From Chromatiales bacterium (GTDB lineage: Bacteria > Pseudomonadota > Gammaproteobacteria > Steroidobacterales > GCA-2729495): 64,000 bases of DNA. The stretch's first letter is position 1. Each line of letters begins with the position of its first letter. The stretch lies in contig JACKNI010000006.1 of assembly GCA_024234935.1 (NCBI GenBank), positions 69,308-133,307 on the forward strand, given 5' to 3'. The position numbers and the translations under genes are program-made. The notes beneath the pieces are model-generated. The model was not told where the DNA came from and made no database searches. It worked only from the letters and a program-made list of their open reading frames with translations. Of the stretch, positions 25,564-33,941 are shown in pieces.

Positions 25564-25567
25564 GTTC

Positions 25568-26176
25568 TCAGCTCGCCGTATCTGCTGTCAGCGTGGCGCG
25601 CAGACTGTGCAGGGCGCGTGAATAGAGGGTCTTCACCGTGCCTTCGGTACAGCCCATCGCGGCAGCCGCTTCAGCCGTCGAGAAGCCTTGCCAGCAGCGC
25701 AGCATGAAAGCCTGCTGCTGGCGCAGCGACAGCGCATTGATCGCCGCTTCGACAGCTGCAAGGTTCTGCCCGATGTCGACCAGCTCATCCGGCTGTTGTC
25801 CGGCAGGCATTGGCAGGCTGTCCATCGCGTCGTCGTTATCTTCCACACTGCTGCCAAACCAGCGGTCAAAGATCTTCCCGCTCTGCCGCTGCTGCCTGTG
25901 CCAGTCGGTCATGGCATTGCCCAGAATCCGGTAGAACAGGGGCGTCCATTCCGCTGCAGGTCGGCTCCGGTAGGATCTGACCAGCCTCAGCATGGCGTCC
26001 TGCACGATATCGAGCGCCGCGTCGGCATCACCGGTGCTGATGCGCGCCATCCTGAAGGCCCGGCGTTCCACACCGGCCAGAAAGCTGTCGAGCGTGTCAG
26101 TGGTGCCCAAAGGTACATGGCTCTTGTCTGAACTGTGGTCAATGCTAACCCGCAGGTCACGGTCTGCTGTTGTCAT
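25568..26176 (-). CDS. ECF RNA polymerase sigma factor
   Basis: A 202-residue sigma-70-family ECF factor. Region 2 (about 40-105) includes DADAALDIVQDAMLRLVRSY and TPLFYRILGNAMTDWHRQ. Region 4 (about 140-195) has LRQQQAFMLRCWQGFSTAEAAAAMGCTEGTVKTLYSRAL with the helix-turn-helix. It heads a three-gene operon with a membrane anti-sigma-like protein and a DUF3106 protein. This arrangement is shared with several Gammaproteobacteria. The start is not certain; internal ATG codons exist. A CPBP protease gene lies divergently 49 bp away. Confidence 0.9.
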   Translation of the reverse strand: MTTADRDLRVSIDHSSDKSHVPLGTTDTLDSFLAGVERRAFRMARISTGDADAALDIVQDAMLRLVRSYRSRPAAEWTPLFYRILGNAMTDWHRQQRQSGKIFDRWFGSSVEDNDDAMDSLPMPAGQQPDELVDIGQNLAAVEAAINALSLRQQQAFMLRCWQGFSTAEAAAAMGCTEGTVKTLYSRALHSLRATLTADTAS

Positions 26177-26225
26177 ATAGTCCGGTTAAACGCTTGGGTG
26201 GCCAGGTGGTTGACGTGGGTCCGGC

Positions 26226-27023
26226 ATGAAAAGACATCCGCTTCTCGCTTATATCGCGGTGGCCTGGCTGTGGACCTGGGTGACGATCTTGCCTCTGCTG
26301 TTGCAGAAGCGCGGCCTGGTCGACTTCGGCCTGCCGGATGCCTGGGAGGTCATCGGCGCCTTCGGGCCCTGCATCGCGGCCTGTGTGGTTCTGCGTCACA
26401 CCGAAGGGCGGGGTGGCCTTGCCGCCCTGTGGCAGGGCCTGAGCCGATGGCGTCTGGGTGCGGCAGGCTGGGCACTGACACTCCTTTCACCACTGGCATT
26501 TCTGGCGCTGGCTGCCGGGCTGACCGTCCTGCAGACCGGTACGCCGCCATCATGGCAGGCGCTGTCCACCGGACGTCTGGGCAGTCTGTCGGAAGTCCTC
26601 GATCTGGTTCTCGTCGCGGCACTGCTGCAGGCGCTGGGCGAGGAACCCGGCTGGCGAGGCTACCTGCTGCCGAGGATGCTGAATCGCTTCAGGATACTGC
26701 CGGCGACCCTGCTCCTGTTTCCGGTGTGGTGGTTGTGGCACCTGCCATTTTTTCTAAGCCGGCCGGCATTCGGGCTGGCGCAGTTTTTCGGCTTTGGTTT
26801 TGGAATCCTCTGCGCGTCGGTCTGGCTCAGCTTCCTGCGTGAACGGACGCGCAGCATTCTTGCGGCGGTGGTCTGGCACGCAGTGCTGAACATCACCCGG
26901 GGCATCGCCCTGGGCTTTTCCACCGGGATGTTTCTGGCCTACGGGATGGTGGTGGCGGCCGGCGCTGCGCTGATCGTGGGCTGGTGGCTGATACGAGGGA
27001 CCCGGTCGGGATCCACGCAATAA
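26226..27023 (+). CDS. CPBP-family intramembrane glutamic endopeptidase
   Basis: A 265-residue membrane protein with about seven helices. The active-site signature of the CAAX prenyl protease/bacteriocin-processing family is complete: EEPGWRGYLLPRML (Glu-Glu pair and Arg, about residues 139-152), FPVWWLWHLPFF (His, about 164-175) and VVWHAVLNITRG (His, about 217-228). Bacterial members process or protect against peptides and often sit near regulators. It is divergent from the ECF sigma operon, so joint control is possible. Its stop codon lies in a 13-bp direct repeat (27016-27028). Confidence 0.88.
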   Translation: MKRHPLLAYIAVAWLWTWVTILPLLLQKRGLVDFGLPDAWEVIGAFGPCIAACVVLRHTEGRGGLAALWQGLSRWRLGAAGWALTLLSPLAFLALAAGLTVLQTGTPPSWQALSTGRLGSLSEVLDLVLVAALLQALGEEPGWRGYLLPRMLNRFRILPATLLLFPVWWLWHLPFFLSRPAFGLAQFFGFGFGILCASVWLSFLRERTRSILAAVVWHAVLNITRGIALGFSTGMFLAYGMVVAAGAALIVGWWLIRGTRSGSTQ

Positions 27024-27090
27024 TGGCCTCGAATCCGTTGCCCCCTGTTTGTCGAAGTGCACAGAAGGGGCACATTCCGCAATAATGGCC
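27016..27090. repeat. 13-bp direct repeat flanking the gap before the B12-sensor gene
   Basis: CGCAATAATGGCC occurs at 27016-27028 (spanning the CPBP stop codon) and again at 27078-27090, just before the start of the next gene. Between them lies an imperfect inverted repeat, TGCCCC with GGGGCA. The duplication may reflect slipped replication or an ancient small insertion. A regulatory use is possible. Confidence 0.55.
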
Positions 27091-27094
27091 AGGC

Positions 27095-28165
27095 ATGCAG
27101 ATGACAACACCAGACAGGTTCTCGGCTGATCTTCTCGAGCGCAGCGCCTCCGGTTATGCCGGCTTCGCCGCGGCGCTGATGCTCGAGCGTGATCCGGCCA
27201 TGCAGGAGCGCGATGGCGCCGGTGCACCGGCCGCGTGGCGTTCGCACCTGACCCAGCGTGTGCTCGATCTGGCCGCAGCCCTGTCGGCAGGTGAGCCGCA
27301 GCTCTTTACGGGCCGGGTGTTGTGGACGCGCAAGGCCTTCCGCGCCCAGGCGCGGGACGAGGCGGACATCCGGCGGAGCATCCAGGCGCTGCGCGATGTG
27401 CTGGCCGAGCGACTCCCGAAGCCGGCGCTCGACGCGCCCCTGGCCTGTCTCGACGCGACACTGGACGAACTCGCCGCGCCCCCTGGCGCACCGGAGCCGA
27501 CTGAACTGGATCCGCAACGTCCAACGGATCGCCTGGCCCTCGAATATCTGCAGAAGATCCTCGAGGGCAATGCGGCCGAAGCGGTGCGTCTTGCCAGCAG
27601 CGCGGTGGCCAACGGTCTCGGCCCGCAGGCGTTGTACATGCAGGTGCTGCTGCCGGCCCAGCGTGAAGTCGGGCGCTTGTGGCATGCCGGCGAACTGAGC
27701 GTCGCCGAGGAGCACATGGTGACGGCGGTTACCCAGCGTGCGATGGCAGTGGTGATCAGCCAGGCCGCACCCTTGCCCGCCAACGGGCACACGGCCGTCG
27801 TCGCGGCGGTATCCGGCAATGTGCACGACATCGGCCTGCGTGCGCTGGCCGACATGTACCAGCTGGCCGGCTGGCGCGTGATCTACGCGGGTTCCGATGT
27901 GCCGATGCTGGATCTGCCGGCGCTGCTCGGCTTTTATGAAGCCGATCTGCTGATGCTGGGGGCGACCCTGGTCACGCATATACCCCGTGTGGAGCAGGCG
28001 ATCGCCGCGATCCGGGAACGCTGCGAGCGTCCGGTACGTATCGTGGTCGGTGGTGCGGCTTTCGACGACGCGCCCGATCTGTGGTCGCGCATCGGCAGCG
28101 ATGGCTATGCCGCCAGTATCGATGAGGCCCTGGCGCTCGGTGCCCGGCTGGTCGGCATCAGCTGA
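27095..28165 (+). CDS. CarH-type adenosylcobalamin-binding sensor domain protein without HTH
   Basis: A 356-residue cytosolic protein. Residues 1-140 are helical and of unknown function. Residues 143-225 form the four-helix B12 cap domain with the photoreceptor-type Wx9EH motif intact (Trp196, Glu206, His207). Residues 232-350 are the Rossmann-like B12-binding domain with VHDIG, where His244 would be the lower cobalt ligand. An Asn replaces the usual Asp/Glu two residues before it. CarH/LitR light sensors combine this with a MerR DNA-binding domain, which is missing here. The gene converges on the lipid-modification operon. It likely senses light or cobalamin state and acts on a partner protein. 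Confidence 0.8.
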   Translation: MQMTTPDRFSADLLERSASGYAGFAAALMLERDPAMQERDGAGAPAAWRSHLTQRVLDLAAALSAGEPQLFTGRVLWTRKAFRAQARDEADIRRSIQALRDVLAERLPKPALDAPLACLDATLDELAAPPGAPEPTELDPQRPTDRLALEYLQKILEGNAAEAVRLASSAVANGLGPQALYMQVLLPAQREVGRLWHAGELSVAEEHMVTAVTQRAMAVVISQAAPLPANGHTAVVAAVSGNVHDIGLRALADMYQLAGWRVIYAGSDVPMLDLPALLGFYEADLLMLGATLVTHIPRVEQAIAAIRERCERPVRIVVGGAAFDDAPDLWSRIGSDGYAASIDEALALGARLVGIS

Positions 28166-28168
28166 TAC

Positions 28169-28798
28169 TCAGCCCCGCCGTGTACGGCGGAGCACGGCAC
28201 GTCTTCCGGCAAGTTGCAGGGCCAGCACCGCAAGGCTGCAGAGGCCGAGCACGATCAGCCATATCCCGGTGCGAAACTCGATGTACTGAAACGCCAGGCC
28301 GTGTGCCGCAGTCAGGGCGAACACGCCATAGGCCCAGCGTTGCAGGAACTTCCAGCGTTGTGCGCCGAGTACGCGCAATGCCAGGTTGCTGGAAACGGCC
28401 AGCAGCAGCAGGCAAACGATGCCGATGAGGTAGCCGCTGATGATGCTGGCCTGTCCGACCGGAAACGACAGCGGCTGGTTATCCGTACCGTTGATGTAAC
28501 GGCCGTAGTACACGGGCGTCATCACCACGACGGTTGCGGCAAGCAGATGTGCGAGCGCGGTGATTGCCGCCCAGATGCCGAGATCCCTTCGCAGCAGGGA
28601 ATTGACTGTGGGCTGTCCGCCATGCAGTACCCGCCACGGCCCGATGCACAGTGCTGCTGCCAGCAGCGCGAAGCACAGCCAGGCGGTGAGCAGGCTCAGC
28701 CGGGCTGTCGCTTCTGTCGGTTCACCGGCATACCAGGTTGCAGCGCAGAGCGCCGCAACGACCACTGACATCCCCAGATGCCGCCAGATTCGTGTCAT
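28169..28798 (-). CDS. Ferric-reductase-like haem membrane protein
   Basis: A 209-residue membrane protein with about six helices, matching the ferric reductase-like transmembrane (YedZ/MsrQ) fold. Histidines suited to bind haem b lie in ITALAHLLAATVVVM (about residue 85) and FALTAAHGLAFQY (about 167), with further conserved WKFLQRWAYGVF. It should move electrons through the inner membrane. The ATG at 28798 overlaps the stop of the cyclopropane synthase gene (28795-28798), so it is the last member of that four-gene operon and may supply electrons to the FAD oxidoreductase or to the lipid-modifying step. Confidence 0.7.
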   Translation of the reverse strand: MTRIWRHLGMSVVVAALCAATWYAGEPTEATARLSLLTAWLCFALLAAALCIGPWRVLHGGQPTVNSLLRRDLGIWAAITALAHLLAATVVVMTPVYYGRYINGTDNQPLSFPVGQASIISGYLIGIVCLLLLAVSSNLALRVLGAQRWKFLQRWAYGVFALTAAHGLAFQYIEFRTGIWLIVLGLCSLAVLALQLAGRRAVLRRTRRG

Positions 28799-30075
28799 TG
28801 TGCGCCGGCGGGCGCCAGCCGGCAGTCGGGCTTGTCGAACACCAGTTGCACGGTGCCGATCGCACGCTCCATGAAACCCGCTTCGCAATAGAGCAGATAC
28901 CACTCCCACATGCGGATGAACTCGTCCGGATAGCCGAGACGGCGGACTTCCGGCAGGCGCTGGAGGAAACGCTCGCGCCAGATGTGCAGCGTGCGTGCGT
29001 AGTCGAGGCCGATTTCCTGCATATGCGTCAGCTGCAGATCGGTCATGCGCGAAACCGCAGAGCTGATCGAAGTGATCGATGGCAGGGCCCCGCCCGGGAA
29101 AATGTACTTTTGTATGAAGTCCACCGCATGCCGGGCCCGTTCGTGATAGCGATCGGCGATGGTGATGGACTGCAGCAGCATGCGGCCGGCCGGTTTGAGC
29201 CGCTCGCTGCAGATCCGGAAGTACTGGTCCACAAAACGGTGGCCGACCGCCTCGATCATCTCCACCGACACGAGCTTGTCGAACTGGCCCTGCAGATCGC
29301 GGTAATCCTGGCTCAGTACCGCGATGCGATCGGCGAGTCCTGCCTCCTGCACCCGACGCTGTGCAAAGCGGAACTGGTTTTCCGAGATCGTGGTGGTCGT
29401 GACCCGGCAGCCATGGTGGCGCGCCGCATGGATGGCAAGGCCACCCCAGCCGGTGCCGATTTCCAGCAGGTGATCGCCGGCTTTCAGTTCGAGTTTGCGG
29501 CAGATCAGGTCGAGCTTGTGCAGGGAGGCCTCTTCGAGTGTTGCGCCGGCGTGCGGAAAGACGGCCGCCGAGTACATCATCGCCGGATCGAGGAACAGGC
29601 TGAACAGTTCGTCGCCCAGATCGTAATGGGCGTGGATGTTGCGCCGGCTGCCCGCACGCGTATTGCGGTGTCGCCAGTGAGCGAGACGCAGCAGTGTGCT
29701 GCCGAAGCGCGCCATGCCGGATTCAATCCCGTCCATCGCTTCGCGGTTGATGACCAGCAGGCGCATGGCCGCGAGCAGATCGTTGCTGCTGAACTTTCCG
29801 GCCATCCAGGCTTCACCGGCACCGATGGTCCCGCCGCTGGCGATATCCAGCCAGGCAGACAGGTCGTGAATCCGCACGCTTGTGTCGATGGCTGCAGGAC
29901 CGGATGTCTGCCCGAAAACGGCCGTGCCCAGCGCATCCTGGATGTGCAGCCGGCCGTGGCGCAGGGCACGCAAGTGCCGATGCACGGCGCGCCGGGCCAG
30001 GCGGATGGCGAGGCCCGTGTGCTGCGCGGTGGAGTTGCTCTCCACACTGTCAAAGGTGTCGTCGAAATCGTTCAT
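28795..30075 (-). CDS. cfa: Cyclopropane-fatty-acyl-phospholipid synthase
   Basis: A 426-residue SAM-dependent enzyme that adds a methylene group across unsaturated acyl chains of phospholipids. The SAM site is HLLEIGTGWGGLAIHAA (about residues 201-217), followed by the family's TTTTISENQFRFAQRRV and the catalytic region SVEMIEAVGHRFVDQYF. FPGGALPS and LDYARTLHIWRERF are further CFAS marks. The N-terminal lipid-binding domain (1-140) is present. The start at 30075 overlaps the DUF1365 stop (ATGA). In other proteobacteria this gene with DUF1365 and a FAD protein belongs to light or singlet-oxygen regulons. Confidence 0.9.
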   Translation of the reverse strand: MNDFDDTFDSVESNSTAQHTGLAIRLARRAVHRHLRALRHGRLHIQDALGTAVFGQTSGPAAIDTSVRIHDLSAWLDIASGGTIGAGEAWMAGKFSSNDLLAAMRLLVINREAMDGIESGMARFGSTLLRLAHWRHRNTRAGSRRNIHAHYDLGDELFSLFLDPAMMYSAAVFPHAGATLEEASLHKLDLICRKLELKAGDHLLEIGTGWGGLAIHAARHHGCRVTTTTISENQFRFAQRRVQEAGLADRIAVLSQDYRDLQGQFDKLVSVEMIEAVGHRFVDQYFRICSERLKPAGRMLLQSITIADRYHERARHAVDFIQKYIFPGGALPSITSISSAVSRMTDLQLTHMQEIGLDYARTLHIWRERFLQRLPEVRRLGYPDEFIRMWEWYLLYCEAGFMERAIGTVQLVFDKPDCRLAPAGAQ

Positions 30076-30827
30076 GCGGCCTTCCGGTTCTCTGGACGAT
30101 CGTATACCGGCGCGCGCTTGCGCCATAGTTTCAGTGCCTGCCAGTGGATCAGGCTGGCCACCCGCAGGGTGGCGAAGGGGTCGGTGGCAAGCACGCGGGC
30201 CAGCGAGGCGGAACTGATGGCCTGGCGTTCGAAGCTGAGGTGGGCATCGAAACGCCGGGCACCATCGCGCCAGTTTTCCAGTGCCAGCGCCAGCCGTTCG
30301 CCCGGTGGCGCCAGCTTGCAGACGTAGCGCATGTCCAGCGGCATGAAGGGCGAAACGTGAAAGGTCTTGGCGAACTCGAAGCGTATGCCGTTGTTGGCGA
30401 TCGGCCGACCGCCGGTCAGTACATAGGGGTGCATCTGCCGCCATGGCATGTTGCTGACTTCAAGCACCACCGCTTCCAGGGTTCCGTGTTGATCGAAACA
30501 GTAGTACGCGCTCATCGGGTTGAAGTTGTAGCCAAAGTAGCTGAAGTGCGTCAGCAGCCGGATCGGACCGGCCGGCCGGAAGCCGGCCTCGGCTTCCACC
30601 AGGTCGCGGATCGTGCGCTCCAGTGGAATGGCCGCATCACCACAGTGATCGCTGCGTCTGAAGCGGGCGGGGGCGGGGCGGTGTGCCGACCAGAACCAGT
30701 AGCCGTCAAACAGGTGATCGAGTTCCGCCAGGTCCACATACATCATGAACAGCTGGTAGCGGAAGTCGTGGCGCACGGGATGAAAGCGCCGGTGGCTGAC
30801 CTGACCCTGATAGATGCAGCTGTGCAT
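30072..30827 (-). CDS. DUF1365 family protein
   Basis: A 251-residue protein with the full DUF1365 pattern: an N-terminal IYQGQVSHRRFHPVRHDFRY, a central FSYFGYNFNPMSAYYCFD, then EVSNMPWRQMHPYVL and FHVSPFMPLDMRY. Its biochemical function is not established. Genes of this family nearly always stand beside a FAD-dependent amine-oxidase-like gene and a cyclopropane synthase, as here, and members of such clusters have been linked to unusual membrane lipids in Rhodobacter. The start lies 2 bp after the FAD gene, and its stop overlaps the next ATG. Confidence 0.9.
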   Translation of the reverse strand: MHSCIYQGQVSHRRFHPVRHDFRYQLFMMYVDLAELDHLFDGYWFWSAHRPAPARFRRSDHCGDAAIPLERTIRDLVEAEAGFRPAGPIRLLTHFSYFGYNFNPMSAYYCFDQHGTLEAVVLEVSNMPWRQMHPYVLTGGRPIANNGIRFEFAKTFHVSPFMPLDMRYVCKLAPPGERLALALENWRDGARRFDAHLSFERQAISSASLARVLATDPFATLRVASLIHWQALKLWRKRAPVYDRPENRKAA

Positions 30828-30829
30828 GC

Positions 30830-32134
30830 TCAGGCTACCGCCTGTGTTTCGGTCGTGGTTTCTGCCGCGGTCCCGTCCAGGACGAGGCCGGTGATTCGCG
30901 TGAAAGCATCGCACACGGCGATTGCGCTGCGTACCCCGTCTTCGTGGAAACCATAACCCCACCAGGCGCCACAATAGTAGCTGCGATTCACGCCGTTGAT
31001 CTCGGCGTGCCGCTGCTGGGCCGCGATCGTCGCGTGGTTGTACACCGGGTGCATGTAGTTGAGTCGCTCCACGACAGCCCGCGGATCCACGGCGCCAGTG
31101 TCGTTCAGGGTCAGCAGAAATTCCCGTGGGCCGGGCAGCGACTGCAGGCGGGTGAGGTCGTAGGTCACGGATACGCGACCGCTGTCCTGTGTGCTGCTGC
31201 GATGGTAGTTCCAGGCTGCCCGGGCACGCCGGGTGCGGGGCATCAGGCTTGCGTCGGTGTGCAGTACCGCTTCGTTGTCCTGGAATGAAACGGCGCCGAG
31301 TATCTCGCGCTCGGCCGTCGATGGATCGCGCAGCATGCTGAGTGCCTGATCGCTGTGACAGGCCAGCACGACGTGGTCGTAGCTGGCTTCCGCCCGCCCG
31401 CGTGCCTTGATCACCACCCGGTCGGCATGCCGCTGCACCCACTCGACCGGGGTATTGAGCAGCAACCGGTCGCGAAGCGGGGTGATGATGGCGCGCACAT
31501 ATTCCCGCGCGCCGCCGCTCACCGTCATCCACTGCGGTCGCCCTGTGGTCTGCAACAGCCCGTGGTTGCTGAAGAAGTGCCCGAAATGGCTGGCGGGAAA
31601 GTCGAGGATGCGTGCCGGTTCCGCCGACCAGATGGCACCGGCCATCGGCAGCAGGTAGTCGTCGAGCATGGGACCCTTGAAGCCGTGCTGGTCCAGGAAG
31701 TCGCCGAGGGTCCGCTCGGGTGGCGCCGCCAGCAGCTCGCCGCCGAGACGGTTGAAGCGCAGGATGTCGAGCAGCATCCGGTAGTGGGCCGGGCGCAGCA
31801 GGTTGCGGCGCTGGGCAAAAATCGCGTTGAAGTCGGTATCGCCGCGATATTCGACGCCGCTGTCTGCACAGCGAAAGCTGAAGCTCATGTCTGCGGGCTG
31901 ATATGCCACGCCCAGGACGCGCAGCAGCCTTGTGAAATGGGGGTAATTCCGCTCGTTGAAGACCAGAAAGCCGGTATCCATGGCAAGACGCTGCCCGTCC
32001 ATCGCCACATCGACCGTATGGCTGTGGCCGCCGGGCCGGCTGTCGGCCTCGAAAATGGTCAGCTCGCAGTGTCCGGACAACCGATGGGCGGCATACAGGC
32101 CCGAAATGCCGCTGCCGATAATCGCTACGCGCAC
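30830..32134 (-). CDS. FAD-dependent oxidoreductase, amine-oxidase/desaturase-like
   Basis: A 434-residue flavoprotein starting with GTG. The dinucleotide motif IGSGISGLYAAHRL is at residues 6-19, followed by FEADSRPGGHSHTV, the second FAD contact. MDTGFLVFNERNYPHFTRLL is typical for the NAD(P)/FAD proteins linked to DUF1365 and cfa genes. The substrate is probably an unsaturated lipid or an isoprenoid, as it is related to phytoene-desaturase-like and amine-oxidase folds. It is the first gene of the operon FAD, DUF1365, cfa, haem membrane protein, and is read away from a shared promoter region with the next operon. Confidence 0.88.
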   Translation of the reverse strand: MRVAIIGSGISGLYAAHRLSGHCELTIFEADSRPGGHSHTVDVAMDGQRLAMDTGFLVFNERNYPHFTRLLRVLGVAYQPADMSFSFRCADSGVEYRGDTDFNAIFAQRRNLLRPAHYRMLLDILRFNRLGGELLAAPPERTLGDFLDQHGFKGPMLDDYLLPMAGAIWSAEPARILDFPASHFGHFFSNHGLLQTTGRPQWMTVSGGAREYVRAIITPLRDRLLLNTPVEWVQRHADRVVIKARGRAEASYDHVVLACHSDQALSMLRDPSTAEREILGAVSFQDNEAVLHTDASLMPRTRRARAAWNYHRSSTQDSGRVSVTYDLTRLQSLPGPREFLLTLNDTGAVDPRAVVERLNYMHPVYNHATIAAQQRHAEINGVNRSYYCGAWWGYGFHEDGVRSAIAVCDAFTRITGLVLDGTAAETTTETQAVA

Positions 32135-32276
32135 GTGAATCCCCCTGCAGGGTTATGGTTGCATAGAATGTGATTCGTTGCTGGTGTGCAGCCGGATGCA
32201 CTTTTTCTGAATCAGATTTGCACCTGGCGACGAATCCCTGTTGCCACCTGTACGTGGCCTGATGGAGAGATCGCTG
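32135..32276. promoter_or_regulatory. Divergent promoter region of the two lipid-modification operons
   Basis: This 142-bp gap must carry both promoters. The pentamer GAATC or its complement occurs at 32137, 32172, 32209 and 32232, including an inverted pair TGATTC (32171-32176) and GAATCA (32209-32214). An inverted repeat GTGCA-N6-TGCAC lies between them (32186-32201). These are candidate binding sites for an ECF sigma factor or a light-responsive regulator; no standard sigma-70 boxes stand out. Confidence 0.45.
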
Positions 32277-32906
32277 ATGCCTGCCATGCAAACGAGCTTC
32301 AACGGATGCCGCAGAGGCCGGTGCGGACTGCTTTTACTGCTCACCGGCGTGGTGGCTGGCTGCGGCGGGTCGCCGGTACCCCTGCCGGAACTCAACGCCT
32401 CCTATGAGCAGGCGCTGGCGCGCACCGCGCCGCTGGCGGTCGTTCACGAGCCCGGCAGCGAGGCACAGCGGGTGGCGTTCGATCGCCTGCAGGCCTACTT
32501 CAGGGACATGACGGCAGCCTCGGTCCGCGAGCAGACGGCCAACGTCTATGCGCCCGAGGCCTATCTCAATGACACCCTCGTGGGTATCAATGGCGTGGCA
32601 GGCATCCAGGCCTACCTCGGGCACACGATGGAGGACACCCGGAAGCTGGATGTCCGCTTTCTGGATCGTGCCCAGTCCGGCATCGATTACTTCGTGCGCT
32701 GGGAGATGACCGTTGAACACGGGTCGCTCGCCGGCGGCAAGCCGGTGCTGAGTTATGGCGTCACGCAGTTCCGGTTCGACAGCGAGGGACGCGTCTTGCT
32801 GCACAAGGATTTCTGGGATTCAGGCACGGCGCTTTATGAGCAGCTGCCGGTGCTCGGCAGCGTTGTCCGCCGCGTGCGTGCCGCCGCCGAAGCGGGGGCG
32901 GAATAA
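32277..32906 (+). CDS. Lipoprotein with NTF2/SnoaL-like domain
   Basis: A 209-residue protein. A signal peptide with lipobox VVAGC (Cys at about 28) is followed by an NTF2-like cone fold: FDRLQAYFRDMTAASVREQ (helical start), then VYAPEAYLNDTLVGINGVAG and strands YFVRWEMTVEH and QFRFDSEGRVLLHKDFWD. Such domains bind small hydrophobic molecules or act as isomerases. It is the first gene of the right-hand lipid operon and lies 2 bp before the methyltransferase. The start at 32277 follows GGAGAG; two nearby ATG codons are alternatives. Confidence 0.75.
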   Translation: MPAMQTSFNGCRRGRCGLLLLLTGVVAGCGGSPVPLPELNASYEQALARTAPLAVVHEPGSEAQRVAFDRLQAYFRDMTAASVREQTANVYAPEAYLNDTLVGINGVAGIQAYLGHTMEDTRKLDVRFLDRAQSGIDYFVRWEMTVEHGSLAGGKPVLSYGVTQFRFDSEGRVLLHKDFWDSGTALYEQLPVLGSVVRRVRAAAEAGAE

Positions 32907-32908
32907 AC

Positions 32909-33934
32909 ATGCTGATTGATTTGTGCGAGCGCGGCCTGGTTCCGGATCTCATCACCCGCGCCGGCATGCGACGGCTGATGGCCAGTCGTCTGGTGCAGGA
33001 GTCGGCCGATCGCGGGCTTGCCGAGGCCGAGCAGTTTCGCCGCCGGCTGGCCGAGCTGCGCAGCAGTCCGGTGGCAATCGAGACCGACAAGGCCAATGAG
33101 CAGCACTACGAGGTACCGGCAGCATTCTTCCGTCAGGTGCTCGGTACGCATCTGAAGTACAGCTGCTGCTGGTACGGTGAGGGTGTGCAGGACCTTGATG
33201 CGGCGGAAGCCGCCATGCTGCGCCTCAGTTGCGAGCGGGCCGAGCTCGCCGATGGCCAGCGCATCCTCGAGCTGGGCTGCGGCTGGGGTTCACTCACGCT
33301 GTGGATGGCAGCGCACTATCCGCGCAGCCGGATCACCGCGGTATCGAACTCGGCGTCGCAGCGCGAGTTCATCGTCGGGCAGGCGCGTGAACGCGGCCTT
33401 TCCAACGTCGAGGTGATCACGGCCGATGCCAATGCGTTCAGTACGGACCAGCGCTTTGACCGGGTCGTTTCGGTCGAGATGTTCGAGCACATGCGCAACT
33501 ACGCCACGCTGATGGGACGCATTGCCGGCTGGCTGCAGCCGGGTGGCAAGCTCTTCGTGCATATCTTCTGTCATCGCACGCTGATGTATCCCTTCACCAC
33601 CGGCGACAGCTACGACTGGATGGCAAAGTATTTCTTCAGCGGCGGGTTGATGCCGGCCGAATCGACCCTGCTGTATTTCCAGGAGCAGCTGAAGATCGAG
33701 GAGCAGTGGCGTGTGCCGGGCACGCACTATGCGCGTACGGCGAACGACTGGCTGGCCCGTCAGGACCGCAATCGCGAGGCGGTGATGGCGGTCCTGAGAC
33801 AGGCCCATGGGCCGGCCGACGCGCTGCTCTGGTTCAACCGCTGGCGCATGTTCTTCATGGCCGTCGCCGAGCTGTTCGGTTATGCGCGTGGCACCGAGTG
33901 GTTTGTCGCCCATTACCGCTTCGCGCGGCCATGA
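32909..33934 (+). CDS. Cyclopropane-synthase-like SAM methyltransferase
   Basis: A 341-residue methyltransferase of the mycolic acid cyclopropane synthase family, distinct from the enzyme at 28795-30075 and shorter, lacking the long N-terminal lipid domain. The SAM site is ILELGCGWGSLTLWMA (about residues 114-129), followed by AVSNSASQREFI and SVEMFEHMRNYATLM. It has FFSGGLMPAES and a C-terminal FNRWRMFFMAVAELFGY, typical for the shorter branch. It should transfer a methyl or methylene group to an unsaturated fatty chain. Two different such enzymes in one locus allow a branched or furan-type fatty acid pathway. Confidence 0.88.
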   Translation: MLIDLCERGLVPDLITRAGMRRLMASRLVQESADRGLAEAEQFRRRLAELRSSPVAIETDKANEQHYEVPAAFFRQVLGTHLKYSCCWYGEGVQDLDAAEAAMLRLSCERAELADGQRILELGCGWGSLTLWMAAHYPRSRITAVSNSASQREFIVGQARERGLSNVEVITADANAFSTDQRFDRVVSVEMFEHMRNYATLMGRIAGWLQPGGKLFVHIFCHRTLMYPFTTGDSYDWMAKYFFSGGLMPAESTLLYFQEQLKIEEQWRVPGTHYARTANDWLARQDRNREAVMAVLRQAHGPADALLWFNRWRMFFMAVAELFGYARGTEWFVAHYRFARP

Positions 33935-33941
33935 GTCCGGC

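Noticed and set aside
27024..27094. B12 riboswitch before the cobalamin-sensor gene
   Set aside because: The gap is only 71 bp and has no B12-box-like GCCACTG or AGYCAGG-type element.
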